Below the pieces are notes generated by a model, which was given only the letters and a program-made list of their open reading frames with translations, was not told where the DNA came from and ran no database searches. The translations under genes were made by a program, and so were the position numbers. Of a stretch of 64,000 nt of DNA, positions 54,485 through 61,941 are shown one piece after another. The stretch covers positions 402,214-466,213 of the forward strand of contig NZ_LT727813.1 of assembly GCF_900162665.1 (NCBI RefSeq), in the 5' to 3' direction. Position 1 is the first letter of the stretch. Each line of letters opens with the position of its first letter. The stretch comes from Oceanobacillus sojae (GTDB taxonomy: Bacteria; Bacillota; Bacilli; Bacillales; Amphibacillaceae).

Positions 54485-54617
54485 CAAGTATCAAACCACC
54501 ACATACACCACCAATAATTATGAAGATAAATCTTGAAAATATATTGTCAAATATAACAAAGCCAACAACTGCCATCACGATAAAAAGTGTAAAAAACAAA
54601 GTCCAATTTATGTTCAT
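54456..54617 (-). CDS. 53-aa two-helix membrane protein
   Basis: A small ORF from ATG at 54617 with an excellent RBS (AAAGGAGG, 9 nt spacing). Two hydrophobic segments, WTLFFTLFIVMAVVGFVIF and FIFIIIGGVCGGLILA, precede a charged tail, TEKRKECN. Its 3' end overlaps the last 29 bp of the truncated kinase ORF on the other strand. Extended -10 type sequence lies upstream (54753-54775). No family recognised. Confidence 0.65.
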   Translation of the reverse strand: MNINWTLFFTLFIVMAVVGFVIFDNIFSRFIFIIIGGVCGGLILATEKRKECN

Positions 54618-54836
54618 AAGTTATTTCCTCCTTTGTTAGGTTTATTACTTAACAATCCTGCCTAATATGTATAGAGCGGGCGCCAAGTCTTTATTCCGTT
54701 CTTGCGCCCAAATATGAAAGATTATTACTTTTTTTGTGTCCATTTAATAATGCTTATTTTAACATACAAAAATTAATTCTAAATGATATTTTGAATACCA
54801 ATTATTTAAAAAGGCCTGAAACATCAATTATCCAAT

Positions 54837-55118
54837 TTATAATAAGCCTTCAATATAAAGAACTATCTGCGGTAAAAAGTAGATTAAAAATACAACTAAC
54901 CCAATTACAGTTATTAAAAATAGCCATATTTTTCTTATCCTCAGCTGTACAAAAACAGATACTATGACAAGCACATTAAAAATAGCGATAGCTGAAAACC
55001 AAACTACATAGGATTGATCTGGTTCCGGAGAAGCAGGATTATATTTTCCTCCCAAACCAATAATAGCTGTTAATAAAAATATGAATACGTGCACTAAAAT
55101 CACTGTGAACCGAAACAA
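54837..55118 (-). CDS. Small three-helix membrane protein, unknown
   Basis: 93 aa with three hydrophobic segments (about 3-24, 39-60, 63-85). TTG start at 55118 with GCAGGTG about 6 nt upstream. It follows the next gene by 17 bp, so the two form an operon. Not recognised. Confidence 0.65.
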   Translation of the reverse strand: MFRFTVILVHVFIFLLTAIIGLGGKYNPASPEPDQSYVVWFSAIAIFNVLVIVSVFVQLRIRKIWLFLITVIGLVVFLIYFLPQIVLYIEGLL

Positions 55119-55135
55119 TCAAAACACCTGCTCTT

Positions 55136-55348
55136 TTACTTTTTCTTTTTTTCATATATTTTTATGGAAATATATGAAATGATGGAAATAGCCAATACAG
55201 TAATTCCAATTACAAGTGTAAAATTTACTACAGAAAATAGGGGGGAATCATTGCTTTGATAACCAATATAGAATACGATTGTTAATAATATAAAGGTCAC
55301 TATATTTGTAATAAAATATCTTTTTAGCGATTTTATTGAAGGCTTCAT
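55136..55348 (-). CDS. Small two-helix membrane protein, unknown
   Basis: 70 aa from the ATG at 55348, with AAAGGA 8 nt upstream. Two membrane helices (YFITNIVTFILLTIVFYIGY and VVNFTLVIGITVLAISIISY) and a basic tail YEKKKK. It is first in a two-gene operon with the 93-aa protein. Not recognised. Confidence 0.65.
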   Translation of the reverse strand: MKPSIKSLKRYFITNIVTFILLTIVFYIGYQSNDSPLFSVVNFTLVIGITVLAISIISYISIKIYEKKKK

Positions 55349-55492
55349 GATTTGCATCCTTTCAAATCAAACTAGCAGACTTCTTCATCTTTCCAGGTCA
55401 ATTCACTATCGTATGCCTTTTGTATCTTCCATTGTTAACTCCCGTATACTCATCAATTTGTCTTTAATGCAGGGAACATTTTATTTTCTCCC

Positions 55493-55963
55493 TTACTTAT
55501 ACTTCTGTAATATTTCTTCCGGGATATGGCAATAATCATTTGGGCACCTGGCTAATCTGTCCTGATGCTCTTCCGCACTTCTCACATAATTGGTAAGAGG
55601 CAATATTTCCACCACGATACGGTCATAATCCATTCTATTCTTAAGGAAAGCTTTCGCCTCTTTTAAATGCTCAGGATTTTCACTATATACTCCAGTTCTG
55701 TATTTCATACCAATGTCCTGTCCCTGCTTATTCAAGCTGTATGGATCAATGATTTCAAAAAAATATCCCATTAACTCTCTAATTGACACAGCCTCCGGAT
55801 CAAAGCCTGTTTTTACACATTCGGTGTACCCGTCATAACCACCCTCGAGTGTTTGACTTGTTCCATTAGCTCTTCCTGCTTCTGTAAACGTAACTCCAGG
55901 TAATGTTTTTATAAACGCCTGCACTCCCCATAAACACCCGCCTGCGAAATAGACTACTTCCAT
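55493..55963 (-). CDS. msrA: Peptide methionine-S-sulfoxide reductase
   Basis: 156 aa. It repairs oxidised methionine in proteins. The catalytic Cys is in FAGGCLWGVQ; most MsrA proteins have GCFW, so the Phe is Leu here. GGYDGYTECVKTGFDP, IIDPYSLNKQGQDIGMKYRTGVY and the C-terminal RLARCPNDYCHIP (possible resolving cysteines) are visible. RBS GAGGAG. Monocistronic. Confidence 0.9.
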   Translation of the reverse strand: MEVVYFAGGCLWGVQAFIKTLPGVTFTEAGRANGTSQTLEGGYDGYTECVKTGFDPEAVSIRELMGYFFEIIDPYSLNKQGQDIGMKYRTGVYSENPEHLKEAKAFLKNRMDYDRIVVEILPLTNYVRSAEEHQDRLARCPNDYCHIPEEILQKYK

Positions 55964-56090
55964 ATTGACTCTCCTCTTTATGTTAAAATAACACTAAAAA
56001 TTTAATTCTAAGTAATTAAAAAGCTGCAGTTGCTAAATTGATACATATTTAATGAATGATACTTTCTCACTTACCATCATTACTGATAAA

Positions 56091-56132
56091 AACAGGATAG
56101 CATTTTCAAACTCTGTATGCTACCCTGTTGTT
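56091..56132 (-). terminator. Terminator after DUF6440 gene
   Basis: AACAGG-TAGCAT pairs with ATGCTA-CCTGTT with a 1-nt bulge on each side, about 40 bp after the stop on the minus strand. Confidence 0.65.
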
Positions 56133-56168
56133 TCACAGCCTCTCCAGGCTGTTTTAAAAATCTCATCT

Positions 56169-56342
56169 TTAAAAATTCTTGTCTACTAAGGGTTTGCCAT
56201 CCTGATCAACCATAACAGTTAGTCCTGCCCCATAGCCTTCCTGATGCAGCATGTATAAAACACCTGTTTCATTATCACGAAGGACCTTGGTGACCTTCAT
56301 TTTCCCTTGAGTATAAACTTCTTCAAAACGGTTGTCTGCCAT
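56169..56342 (-). CDS. DUF6440 family protein
   Basis: 57 aa from the ATG at 56342 (AAGGGGTG upstream); the longer frame has no RBS. FEEVYTQG, DNETGVLYMLHQEGYGAGLT and the end DQDGKPLVDKNF fit the small DUF6440 proteins. It is soluble; function unknown. Confidence 0.75.
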   Translation of the reverse strand: MADNRFEEVYTQGKMKVTKVLRDNETGVLYMLHQEGYGAGLTVMVDQDGKPLVDKNF

Positions 56343-56652
56343 TATTACACCCCTTATTCGTTTTTTCTGTTTCAAGTTTAACACGGATTACTTTAATCTT
56401 ATTTTAACATACAAAAATTATTTTCCTTCCTTAAATTACTTTAAATAACCATTATCAGGAAGATTGTAAAGAATCTTCTAGTAATTTCGCAAATTGTCTC
56501 ATTTATATAAGTATTTCTTATTAAAGCAGATAACTTTTTGATATTTTCCTTATTTTTCTTGCTATGGTAAGATAAAGTCATCTTTGAATTAACGATCCCA
56601 TATCTAGTAAATAATATAATCCAACAATGAAATATGTAGATTGAGGTATGAA
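56343..56652. other. AT-rich intergenic region
   Basis: Divergent promoters of the DUF6440 gene and the AEC transporter must lie here. An extended -10 on the minus strand (TATGTTAAAAT) lies in 56398-56420, a 23-mer repeated exactly at 54753-54775. No other element was recognised. Confidence 0.5.
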
Positions 56653-57570
56653 ATGTTTATATTTATTCTCTTAGATGTAATATTACCAATATTAATATTG
56701 ACCCTGATTGGTGCCGTTTTACAAAGAAAATTCCAATTTAACCTGAAGCAGCTGTCTACTCTGATTACTTATTGCTTGATGCCGGCGGCTGTGTTTGTAA
56801 ATATATATCATATTAGTATAGAATTAGATTTATTTTTCCAAATAATATACTATCTGATACTGTATAGTTTAGCCTTGATCATCATAAGTAATATTATTTC
56901 AAAAATATTAAAACTAGATCGGGGAGAAAGCGCGGCTCTGAAAAATAGTATTTCGTTAATGAACTCCGGCAACTATGGCTTACCGGTAAGTCAATTAGTT
57001 TTCAGCCACAATCCCCTAGGCTTTTCTATTCAGGTTTTCATTTTAATTTTTCAGAATCTTTTAACGTATTCTTACGGAATCTATAACTTATTATCAGCAA
57101 CCAAATCCATCGGAGGTATTATTAAATCCTTTTTAAGGCTGCCTGTATTTCATGCGCTGATATTAGGGATTCTCTTTCAAGCTTTCACCATTCCAATCCC
57201 TAAATCTATCATGATACCTCTCGACCAGCTTGCAGATGGTTTTGTTGCCATAGCGCTCTTATTACTGGGAGCACAATTATCCAACATTAAACTTCACTTT
57301 TTTCATAGAGTCATCACATGGTCTTTAATTGGAAGGTTATTGATAGGGCCATTATTAGCACTTGCTGTTATATATCTTCTGAACATCGATGGCGTTGTTG
57401 CACAATCATTATTTATTGCAAGCTCTTTCCCAACTTCCAGAAATACATCAACAATTGCTATGGAATACCAAATAAAGCCGGAACTGCATGCACAAATTGT
57501 TTTATTCTCAACACTTTTCAGCATCATTACTGTAACTGTCGTTATTTATTTATCATATATTTTGTTTTAG
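56653..57570 (+). CDS. AEC-family (auxin efflux carrier-like) transporter
   Basis: 305 aa with about ten helices in two five-helix halves. NSISLMNSGNYGLPVSQLVF and the C-terminal FIASSFPTSRNTSTIAMEY carry the broken-helix residues of the AEC family. Bacterial members export or import organic acids such as malate; the cargo here is unknown. ATG at 56653 with GAGG 6 nt upstream. Confidence 0.88.
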   Translation: MFIFILLDVILPILILTLIGAVLQRKFQFNLKQLSTLITYCLMPAAVFVNIYHISIELDLFFQIIYYLILYSLALIIISNIISKILKLDRGESAALKNSISLMNSGNYGLPVSQLVFSHNPLGFSIQVFILIFQNLLTYSYGIYNLLSATKSIGGIIKSFLRLPVFHALILGILFQAFTIPIPKSIMIPLDQLADGFVAIALLLLGAQLSNIKLHFFHRVITWSLIGRLLIGPLLALAVIYLLNIDGVVAQSLFIASSFPTSRNTSTIAMEYQIKPELHAQIVLFSTLFSIITVTVVIYLSYILF

Positions 57571-57638
57571 TTTATTTATATGCAGTATGAAATACAGTCT
57601 GAGAAATTCTATTGCTAAAAAAATATTATGTTTCATTT

Positions 57639-57685
57639 AACAATGCCAGGAATCTATATAAATATAGCAGGTTTTTGGCATTGTT
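57639..57685 (+). terminator. Possible terminator after AEC gene
   Basis: AACAATGCCA and TGGCATTGTT are perfect arms about 70 bp past the stop; the loop is long (27 nt) and the T-tail weak. Confidence 0.45.
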
Positions 57686-57949
57686 CTATTATGTAAAACA
57701 GCATCATCCATTTAAAAAATTTACCAGAGGTATAAAGCCCGCTTTAGATAATCTTTTTTTGTTTATTTTTCCAAATCCATATCTCCTCATGTTCATTTAA
57801 TGATAACCTTAAAATACCAATATTTAATAAATTCGTAAGTTTTATAATAAAGGGAAAGGGTATATCAAAAATATACTGGTTACTATGTACATATGATTTG
57901 GAAGCAGAAATCGGTGATTATCCTTTACTAATAATCTGCTTTTCTTTAA

Positions 57950-58191
57950 GAGCGTGTTCAAAAAGTAGCTGTAAGTACATCCTTGCTCGTATGATGTGCT
58001 GAAATACGAGGTTGATCCATTCGTGTGAATGGTAATTCACACGCCTTTCAGCAGAGCTGAAAGGTAGCAGTATAGTGAGGTAACAAGAAAATAAATGCAT
58101 TTATTTTCTTGTTACCTCACTATACTGCGTAAATGGATCGAGAGCACATCTAGATGAAAGAGCAGTCATTAGGCACTTTTTGAACATGCTC
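57950..58191. mobile_element. MITE-like palindromic element (242 bp)
   Basis: Terminal inverted repeats GAGCGTGTTCAAAAAGT and (reverse) GAGCATGTTCAAAAAGT differ at one base. TTTAA flanks both ends (57945-57949 and 58192-58196) as a possible 5-bp target duplication. Inside are two small perfect hairpins (58022-58043 and 58044-58064) and a 62-bp perfect palindrome. There is no ORF, so it would need a transposase supplied elsewhere. Confidence 0.72.
58067..58128. repeat. 62-bp perfect palindrome without spacer
   Basis: The 31-nt left arm starts GCAGTATAGTGAGGTAAC and the right arm is its exact reverse complement, meeting at ATGCAT with no loop. Such a structure can extrude as a cruciform. Confidence 0.95.
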
Positions 58192-58307
58192 TTTAACTTC
58201 ATAAATTTAATTTAGATAATTCTGAATAAAAAGGAGATTTTGTTGTATTAGATATGTTTAACTATCTGAAAAAATCTTATAATTTTAAATTATTTAGCAT
58301 AATACCC

Positions 58308-58336
58308 TTGTATTTTTCACCTAAGCGTATTACAAT
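58308..58336 (+). promoter_or_regulatory. Probable promoter of the flavin operon
   Basis: TTGTAT (58308-58313) and TACAAT (58331-58336) are spaced 17 bp. The predicted start lies at about 58343, inside the Rex/Fnr-like palindrome. Confidence 0.5.
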
Positions 58337-58340
58337 TAAA

Positions 58341-58358
58341 TTGTGATATATTTCACAA
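58341..58358. promoter_or_regulatory. Rex/Fnr-like operator
   Basis: TTGTGATATATTTCACAA fits the Fnr consensus TGTGA-N6-TCACA exactly and the Rex consensus TTGTGAAN4TTCACAA with one mismatch. It overlaps the predicted start point of the flavin operon, which favours a repressor such as Rex. Confidence 0.7.
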
Positions 58359-58394
58359 ACTTTTCTATTTTATTATTAAGAAAGGAGCAGTAAA

Positions 58395-59003
58395 ATGAAG
58401 AATTTTATAAGTATACTAGGAACAAACTCGGATCATTCAACAAATCGTCTCTTGCTGCAATTTATTCAAAAGCATTTTAAAGACCAGGCTAACATTGAAA
58501 TTTTCGAAATTAAAGATTTACCAGCTTTTAACAAGCCGGAGGACAGGAAAGCACCTCATGGAGTACAGGAGCTGGCGGACAAAATAAGGGAAGCTGATGG
58601 AGTGATTATCAGTTCTCCGGAGTATAACCATTCCGTACCTGCCGCATTAAAAAGTACATTAGAATGGTTGTCCTATACCAATCAGGCATTAATTGATAAA
58701 CCCGTAATGCTGACTGGAGCTTCCTATGGAAAATTAGGATCTTCCCGTGCGCAGAGTCATTTACGGCAGATGCTTGATGCACCTGAATTGAAGGCACGTA
58801 TTATGCCAAGTTCTGAATTTTTAATCGGTTATTCCTTACAGGCTTTTGATGATAATGGTAATTTAACAGATCAGCGTAAAATAGAAGCCCTTAAGCGGAT
58901 TTTTAATGACTTTGTACATTTTGTTGATATTACTAATCAATTAGTTAATGCGAAGGAATCTCAGCAGAAACAAGCACCAAGCTACTCATGGGAAGCGAAA
59001 TAA
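58395..59003 (+). CDS. NADPH-dependent FMN reductase-family protein
   Basis: 202 aa flavodoxin-like enzyme. FMN phosphate site region ILGTNSDHSTNRLL and the family motif ISSPEYNHSVPAALKSTLEWLS are clear. It reduces FMN or an FMN-bound acceptor with NAD(P)H in the cytoplasm. It is a paralogue of the N-terminal domain of the next protein (shared SPEYNHS, LDAP and LRQ segments), 18 bp downstream. RBS AAAGGAG. A Rex/Fnr-like operator precedes it. Confidence 0.9.
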   Translation: MKNFISILGTNSDHSTNRLLLQFIQKHFKDQANIEIFEIKDLPAFNKPEDRKAPHGVQELADKIREADGVIISSPEYNHSVPAALKSTLEWLSYTNQALIDKPVMLTGASYGKLGSSRAQSHLRQMLDAPELKARIMPSSEFLIGYSLQAFDDNGNLTDQRKIEALKRIFNDFVHFVDITNQLVNAKESQQKQAPSYSWEAK

Positions 59004-59021
59004 TTACTAGGAGGTATACAG

Positions 59022-60209
59022 ATGAAACTTGTCGGAATCGTAGGATCAAATGCTGCATTTTCTTATAACCGTCTGTTATTAAATTTTATTGCAAAAAATT
59101 TCAAGAAATTAATTGACGTTGAAGTTCTGGATATTAAAGATGTTCCAATGTTCAACCAGTCGGATGATCAAACGAATAGTGAAGTGATTCAAAATTTAAA
59201 TAAAAAAATTACTGAAGCAGATGGTGTCATTATTGCTACACCGGAATATAATCATTCCATCCCGTCTGCATTACAAAGTGTCTTAGAATGGCTGTCATTT
59301 AAAATACATCCTCTTGATGGAAAACCGGTAATGATCGTGGGGGCTTCTTATGATGTTCAGGGATCTTCCCGGTCTCAATTACACCTACGGCAAATATTAG
59401 ATGCGCCTGGCGTCAATGCTGTCGTTATGCCGGGGAATGAGTTTCTATTAGGCGAAGTGTATGAAGCATTTGATGAAAATGAAGATCTGAAAGACGCGCA
59501 AACAGTCCAATTCTTAGAAACCTGTATAAAGAAATTTATCCGTTTTATCAATGTTGTCAATGTCCTGCAATCCCCTGAAGGTATGAAGGATCTATCTGAT
59601 ACAGAGGATTTATATGCTACCGGAGCAATTGATACAACTGTTGAAGGGATCGACATGTCAGCCGATGACTGGCTCGAACAGGCTGCCGAAGCAACACAGG
59701 CAGTGGAAGGTAATACTTATGTTAAATTAAATCGCGGGCTTTTAACGGTTAATCAGCTCAATTACTTCTTGAATTCCATGCCGGCGGAATTGACTTATGC
59801 AGACAGCAACAACCAATTCTTATACTATAACCACCATATGGAGAAGGAAGACATGCTGGCAGGACGCAGGCCGGAACAAGTAGGAAGCCCATTAGCAGAA
59901 TGCCATCCCGAAAGAGTGTTCAGCGGCGTTTCCTGGGTTATTCAACAATTGCGCAGCGGAAAACAAGATGTGGTACGGACGCAGGTGCCTACACATGGCC
60001 CGGATAAATTTGTAGTCCACAGCTATCAGGCCGTACGTGATGACAATGGGAATTATCTTGGAATCAATGAATATGTCCAGGACATTCAACCGGTTATTGA
60101 CTGGTATTTAGAACAGACAGGCCAACAGTTAACCGGAGGCGGTGTAGATGCCGTATCCGGAGCGACTTCAAAAGTAGACACTGTATCTGGAGCAACGGCC
60201 AAAGCTTAA
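59022..60209 (+). CDS. Flavin reductase-PAS fusion with tandem C-terminal flavinylation motifs
   Basis: 395 aa. Residues 1-180 are an FMN reductase domain ([35 protein letters not shown]). An acidic linker (about 185-225) leads to a PAS-like domain (about 238-360: [60 protein letters not shown]), similar to that of DUF438 proteins. The last 20 residues are two decapeptides, [10 protein letters not shown] and [10 protein letters not shown]. Each carries the ApbE target motif Dx2(S/T)GA(T), with Thr382 and Thr392 as predicted FMN esters. RBS AGGAGG. An apbE gene follows. Confidence 0.88.
   Translation: MKLVGIVGSNAAFSYNRLLLNFIAKNFKKLIDVEVLDIKDVPMFNQSDDQTNSEVIQNLNKKITEADGVIIATPEYNHSIPSALQSVLEWLSFKIHPLDGKPVMIVGASYDVQGSSRSQLHLRQILDAPGVNAVVMPGNEFLLGEVYEAFDENEDLKDAQTVQFLETCIKKFIRFINVVNVLQSPEGMKDLSDTEDLYATGAIDTTVEGIDMSADDWLEQAAEATQAVEGNTYVKLNRGLLTVNQLNYFLNSMPAELTYADSNNQFLYYNHHMEKEDMLAGRRPEQVGSPLAECHPERVFSGVSWVIQQLRSGKQDVVRTQVPTHGPDKFVVHSYQAVRDDNGNYLGINEYVQDIQPVIDWYLEQTGQQLTGGGVDAVSGATSKVDTVSGATAKA
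60147..60206 (+). repeat. Tandem 30-bp repeat encoding two flavinylation tags
   Basis: Two 30-bp units encode residues 376-385 and 386-395. They share GTATC-GGAGC around the SGA codons but differ at several third positions, so this is not a recent exact duplication. Confidence 0.8.
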
Positions 60210-60223
60210 AGATAGTTAATAGA

Positions 60224-60247
60224 AAAGAGGCCATAATGGCCTCTTTT
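60224..60247 (+). terminator. Terminator after the fusion gene
   Basis: AAAGAGGCC and GGCCTCTTT pair perfectly with a 5-nt loop and a T5 tail, 15 bp after the stop. apbE is thus partly uncoupled from the reductase genes. Confidence 0.85.
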
Positions 60248-60335
60248 TCGAATTGCCTTCCAGCATTTATTTTCTAAGGTAAATAATAATTTATTAGAGG
60301 ATGTTCAAAGTATTGGAATACAAAAGGATGATAAT

Positions 60336-61277
60336 ATGGCAATGCAAACGCGTGAAATACATATGATGGGAACAATTATTCAATTATCGGTTCAGCATGA
60401 CTATGCAGATTTTGTTTTGGAGGAGCTGATTCTTCGACTGAAGGAATATGAGAAACGCTTTAGTGCGCATGATCCTGCTTCAGAATTAATGGATGTGAAC
60501 AAAAATGCCGGGATTAGACCGGTAAAAGTAAAGACAAGCCTATACGAATTAATCAAAATTGGCAAGAAGCATAGCACTGCGGCGGACAGTTCCTTGAACA
60601 TTGCCATTGGTCCGCTTGTTCAAGCTTGGCGTATCGGATTTGAGGACGCGAATGTTCCCTCCCAAACATCCATTGAAGCTTTACTCAGCAAAACAAATGC
60701 CGGTGATATCATTCTGGATGACCAGGATCAAACCGTATTTTTAAAGCATACTGATATGTTTATTGATTTAGGGGCGTTGGCGAAAGGGTTTATTGCCGAC
60801 CTGCTTATTCATGATCTGGAATCGATGCAAATAACGGAAGCGCTCATTAATTTAGGCGGGAATGTCATAACGCATGGAGCTTCTTCCAAACATGAGGATG
60901 GTTATTGGCGCATAGGAATTCAACATCCTTTTCTTCCACGTGGAAATTATATCGCCGTTTTAAGAGCATTCAATCAATCTGTCGTTACATCCGGGATTTA
61001 TGAAAGAAGCTTTACTAAGAATAACAAAACATATCACCATATTTTGAACCCTCAAACCGGATATCCGATTACATCAGAAATTGTCGGTTTAACAGTAGTT
61101 TCAAAAAAGTCCGTTGATGGAGAAATATGGACGAGCCGTTTATTTGGAAAGACACCCCGGCAAATTATTGATACGCTGAATCAACTGGAAGATATTGAAG
61201 GGATCGTCGTTACGACAGATAAGGAGATTTGTTATTCAGATTCTCTTAAACCATATATCAGTGAAGTGATTTCATAG
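60336..61277 (+). CDS. apbE: FAD:protein FMN transferase
   Basis: 313 aa. ApbE transfers FMN from FAD to a Ser/Thr in Dx2(S/T)GA(S/T) motifs. Landmarks are the start HMMGTIIQLSV, ERRFS-like EKRFSAHDPASELM, FIDLGALAKGFIADLL, INLGGNVITHG, VTSGIYERSF, HHILNPQTGYP and the metal-site DGEIWTSRLFG. There is no signal peptide or lipobox, so it acts in the cytoplasm. The only visible substrate is the fusion protein encoded just upstream. RBS AAGGATG. Confidence 0.93.
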   Translation: MAMQTREIHMMGTIIQLSVQHDYADFVLEELILRLKEYEKRFSAHDPASELMDVNKNAGIRPVKVKTSLYELIKIGKKHSTAADSSLNIAIGPLVQAWRIGFEDANVPSQTSIEALLSKTNAGDIILDDQDQTVFLKHTDMFIDLGALAKGFIADLLIHDLESMQITEALINLGGNVITHGASSKHEDGYWRIGIQHPFLPRGNYIAVLRAFNQSVVTSGIYERSFTKNNKTYHHILNPQTGYPITSEIVGLTVVSKKSVDGEIWTSRLFGKTPRQIIDTLNQLEDIEGIVVTTDKEICYSDSLKPYISEVIS

Positions 61278-61330
61278 TTCTGTGTCTAAAAAAAGCAGAA
61301 ACACGGCTCCTTTATCCTAATCAAAACATA

Positions 61331-61371
61331 AAAAACACTCTTCTGATTTCAAAATAAGAAGAGTGTTTTTT
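61331..61371. terminator. Bidirectional terminator after apbE
   Basis: AAAAACACTCTTCT and AGAAGAGTGTTTTT flank a 12-nt loop. It lies between converging genes. Confidence 0.9.
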
Positions 61372-61407
61372 AACCTGAGAAAGAACGTTTAAAATTATTT
61401 AAATCCG

Positions 61408-61713
61408 TCAGCTCCACCACATGATTAAAACAAATAGAGACCACCAAGAGGTGAGTAATCCGGCAATTACAAACAGCGCAATATATATGCCAAGCTTTTC
61501 CTTATTCATTCTTTGTTTCTTATACTGAAAACAGATCATAACTAAAGAATTTAAAAATAAGATTATACTTATTAATGTTAAAATAGTTAAATTATATATC
61601 GGGTATGATCCTGGGAAAATTCCATTCAAAAAATAAGCAAAGTCCTGTCCGAATATACCTAGTACAACCGCCAAAATGAAGCTTCCTAATATAATCATAT
61701 TACTTTTCTTCAT
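61408..61713 (-). CDS. Small membrane protein, unknown
   Basis: 101 aa from the ATG at 61713 (GGAAGGG upstream). Three or four hydrophobic segments, ending with the Trp-rich LLTSWWSLFVLIMWWS. No family is recognised and the neighbours give no clue. Confidence 0.65.
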   Translation of the reverse strand: MKKSNMIILGSFILAVVLGIFGQDFAYFLNGIFPGSYPIYNLTILTLISIILFLNSLVMICFQYKKQRMNKEKLGIYIALFVIAGLLTSWWSLFVLIMWWS

Positions 61714-61941
61714 CAATGCATATCCCTTCCCTTCATTCCTAACAATATTATTTTCAACTATCTGTTTTGTTCAAGTAATGACCAGATTCCATGCAATTGG
61801 TTCTAATTTCTTAATAAACTATTATAAAAGCCCTCTTCAAAGGCAGCTGTTAACATAATGAGATATATTCATTTAATTCTACTATAAAGCTAAACCAGAA
61901 TTTTTTATTTCCTTCGAATTAGTGTATTCAGCATTCCAAAG

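Noticed and set aside
57600-57800. Plus-strand ORF of 62 codons (57612-57800) downstream of the AEC gene.
   Set aside because: No RBS and low-complexity, AT-driven composition; a hairpin runs through it.
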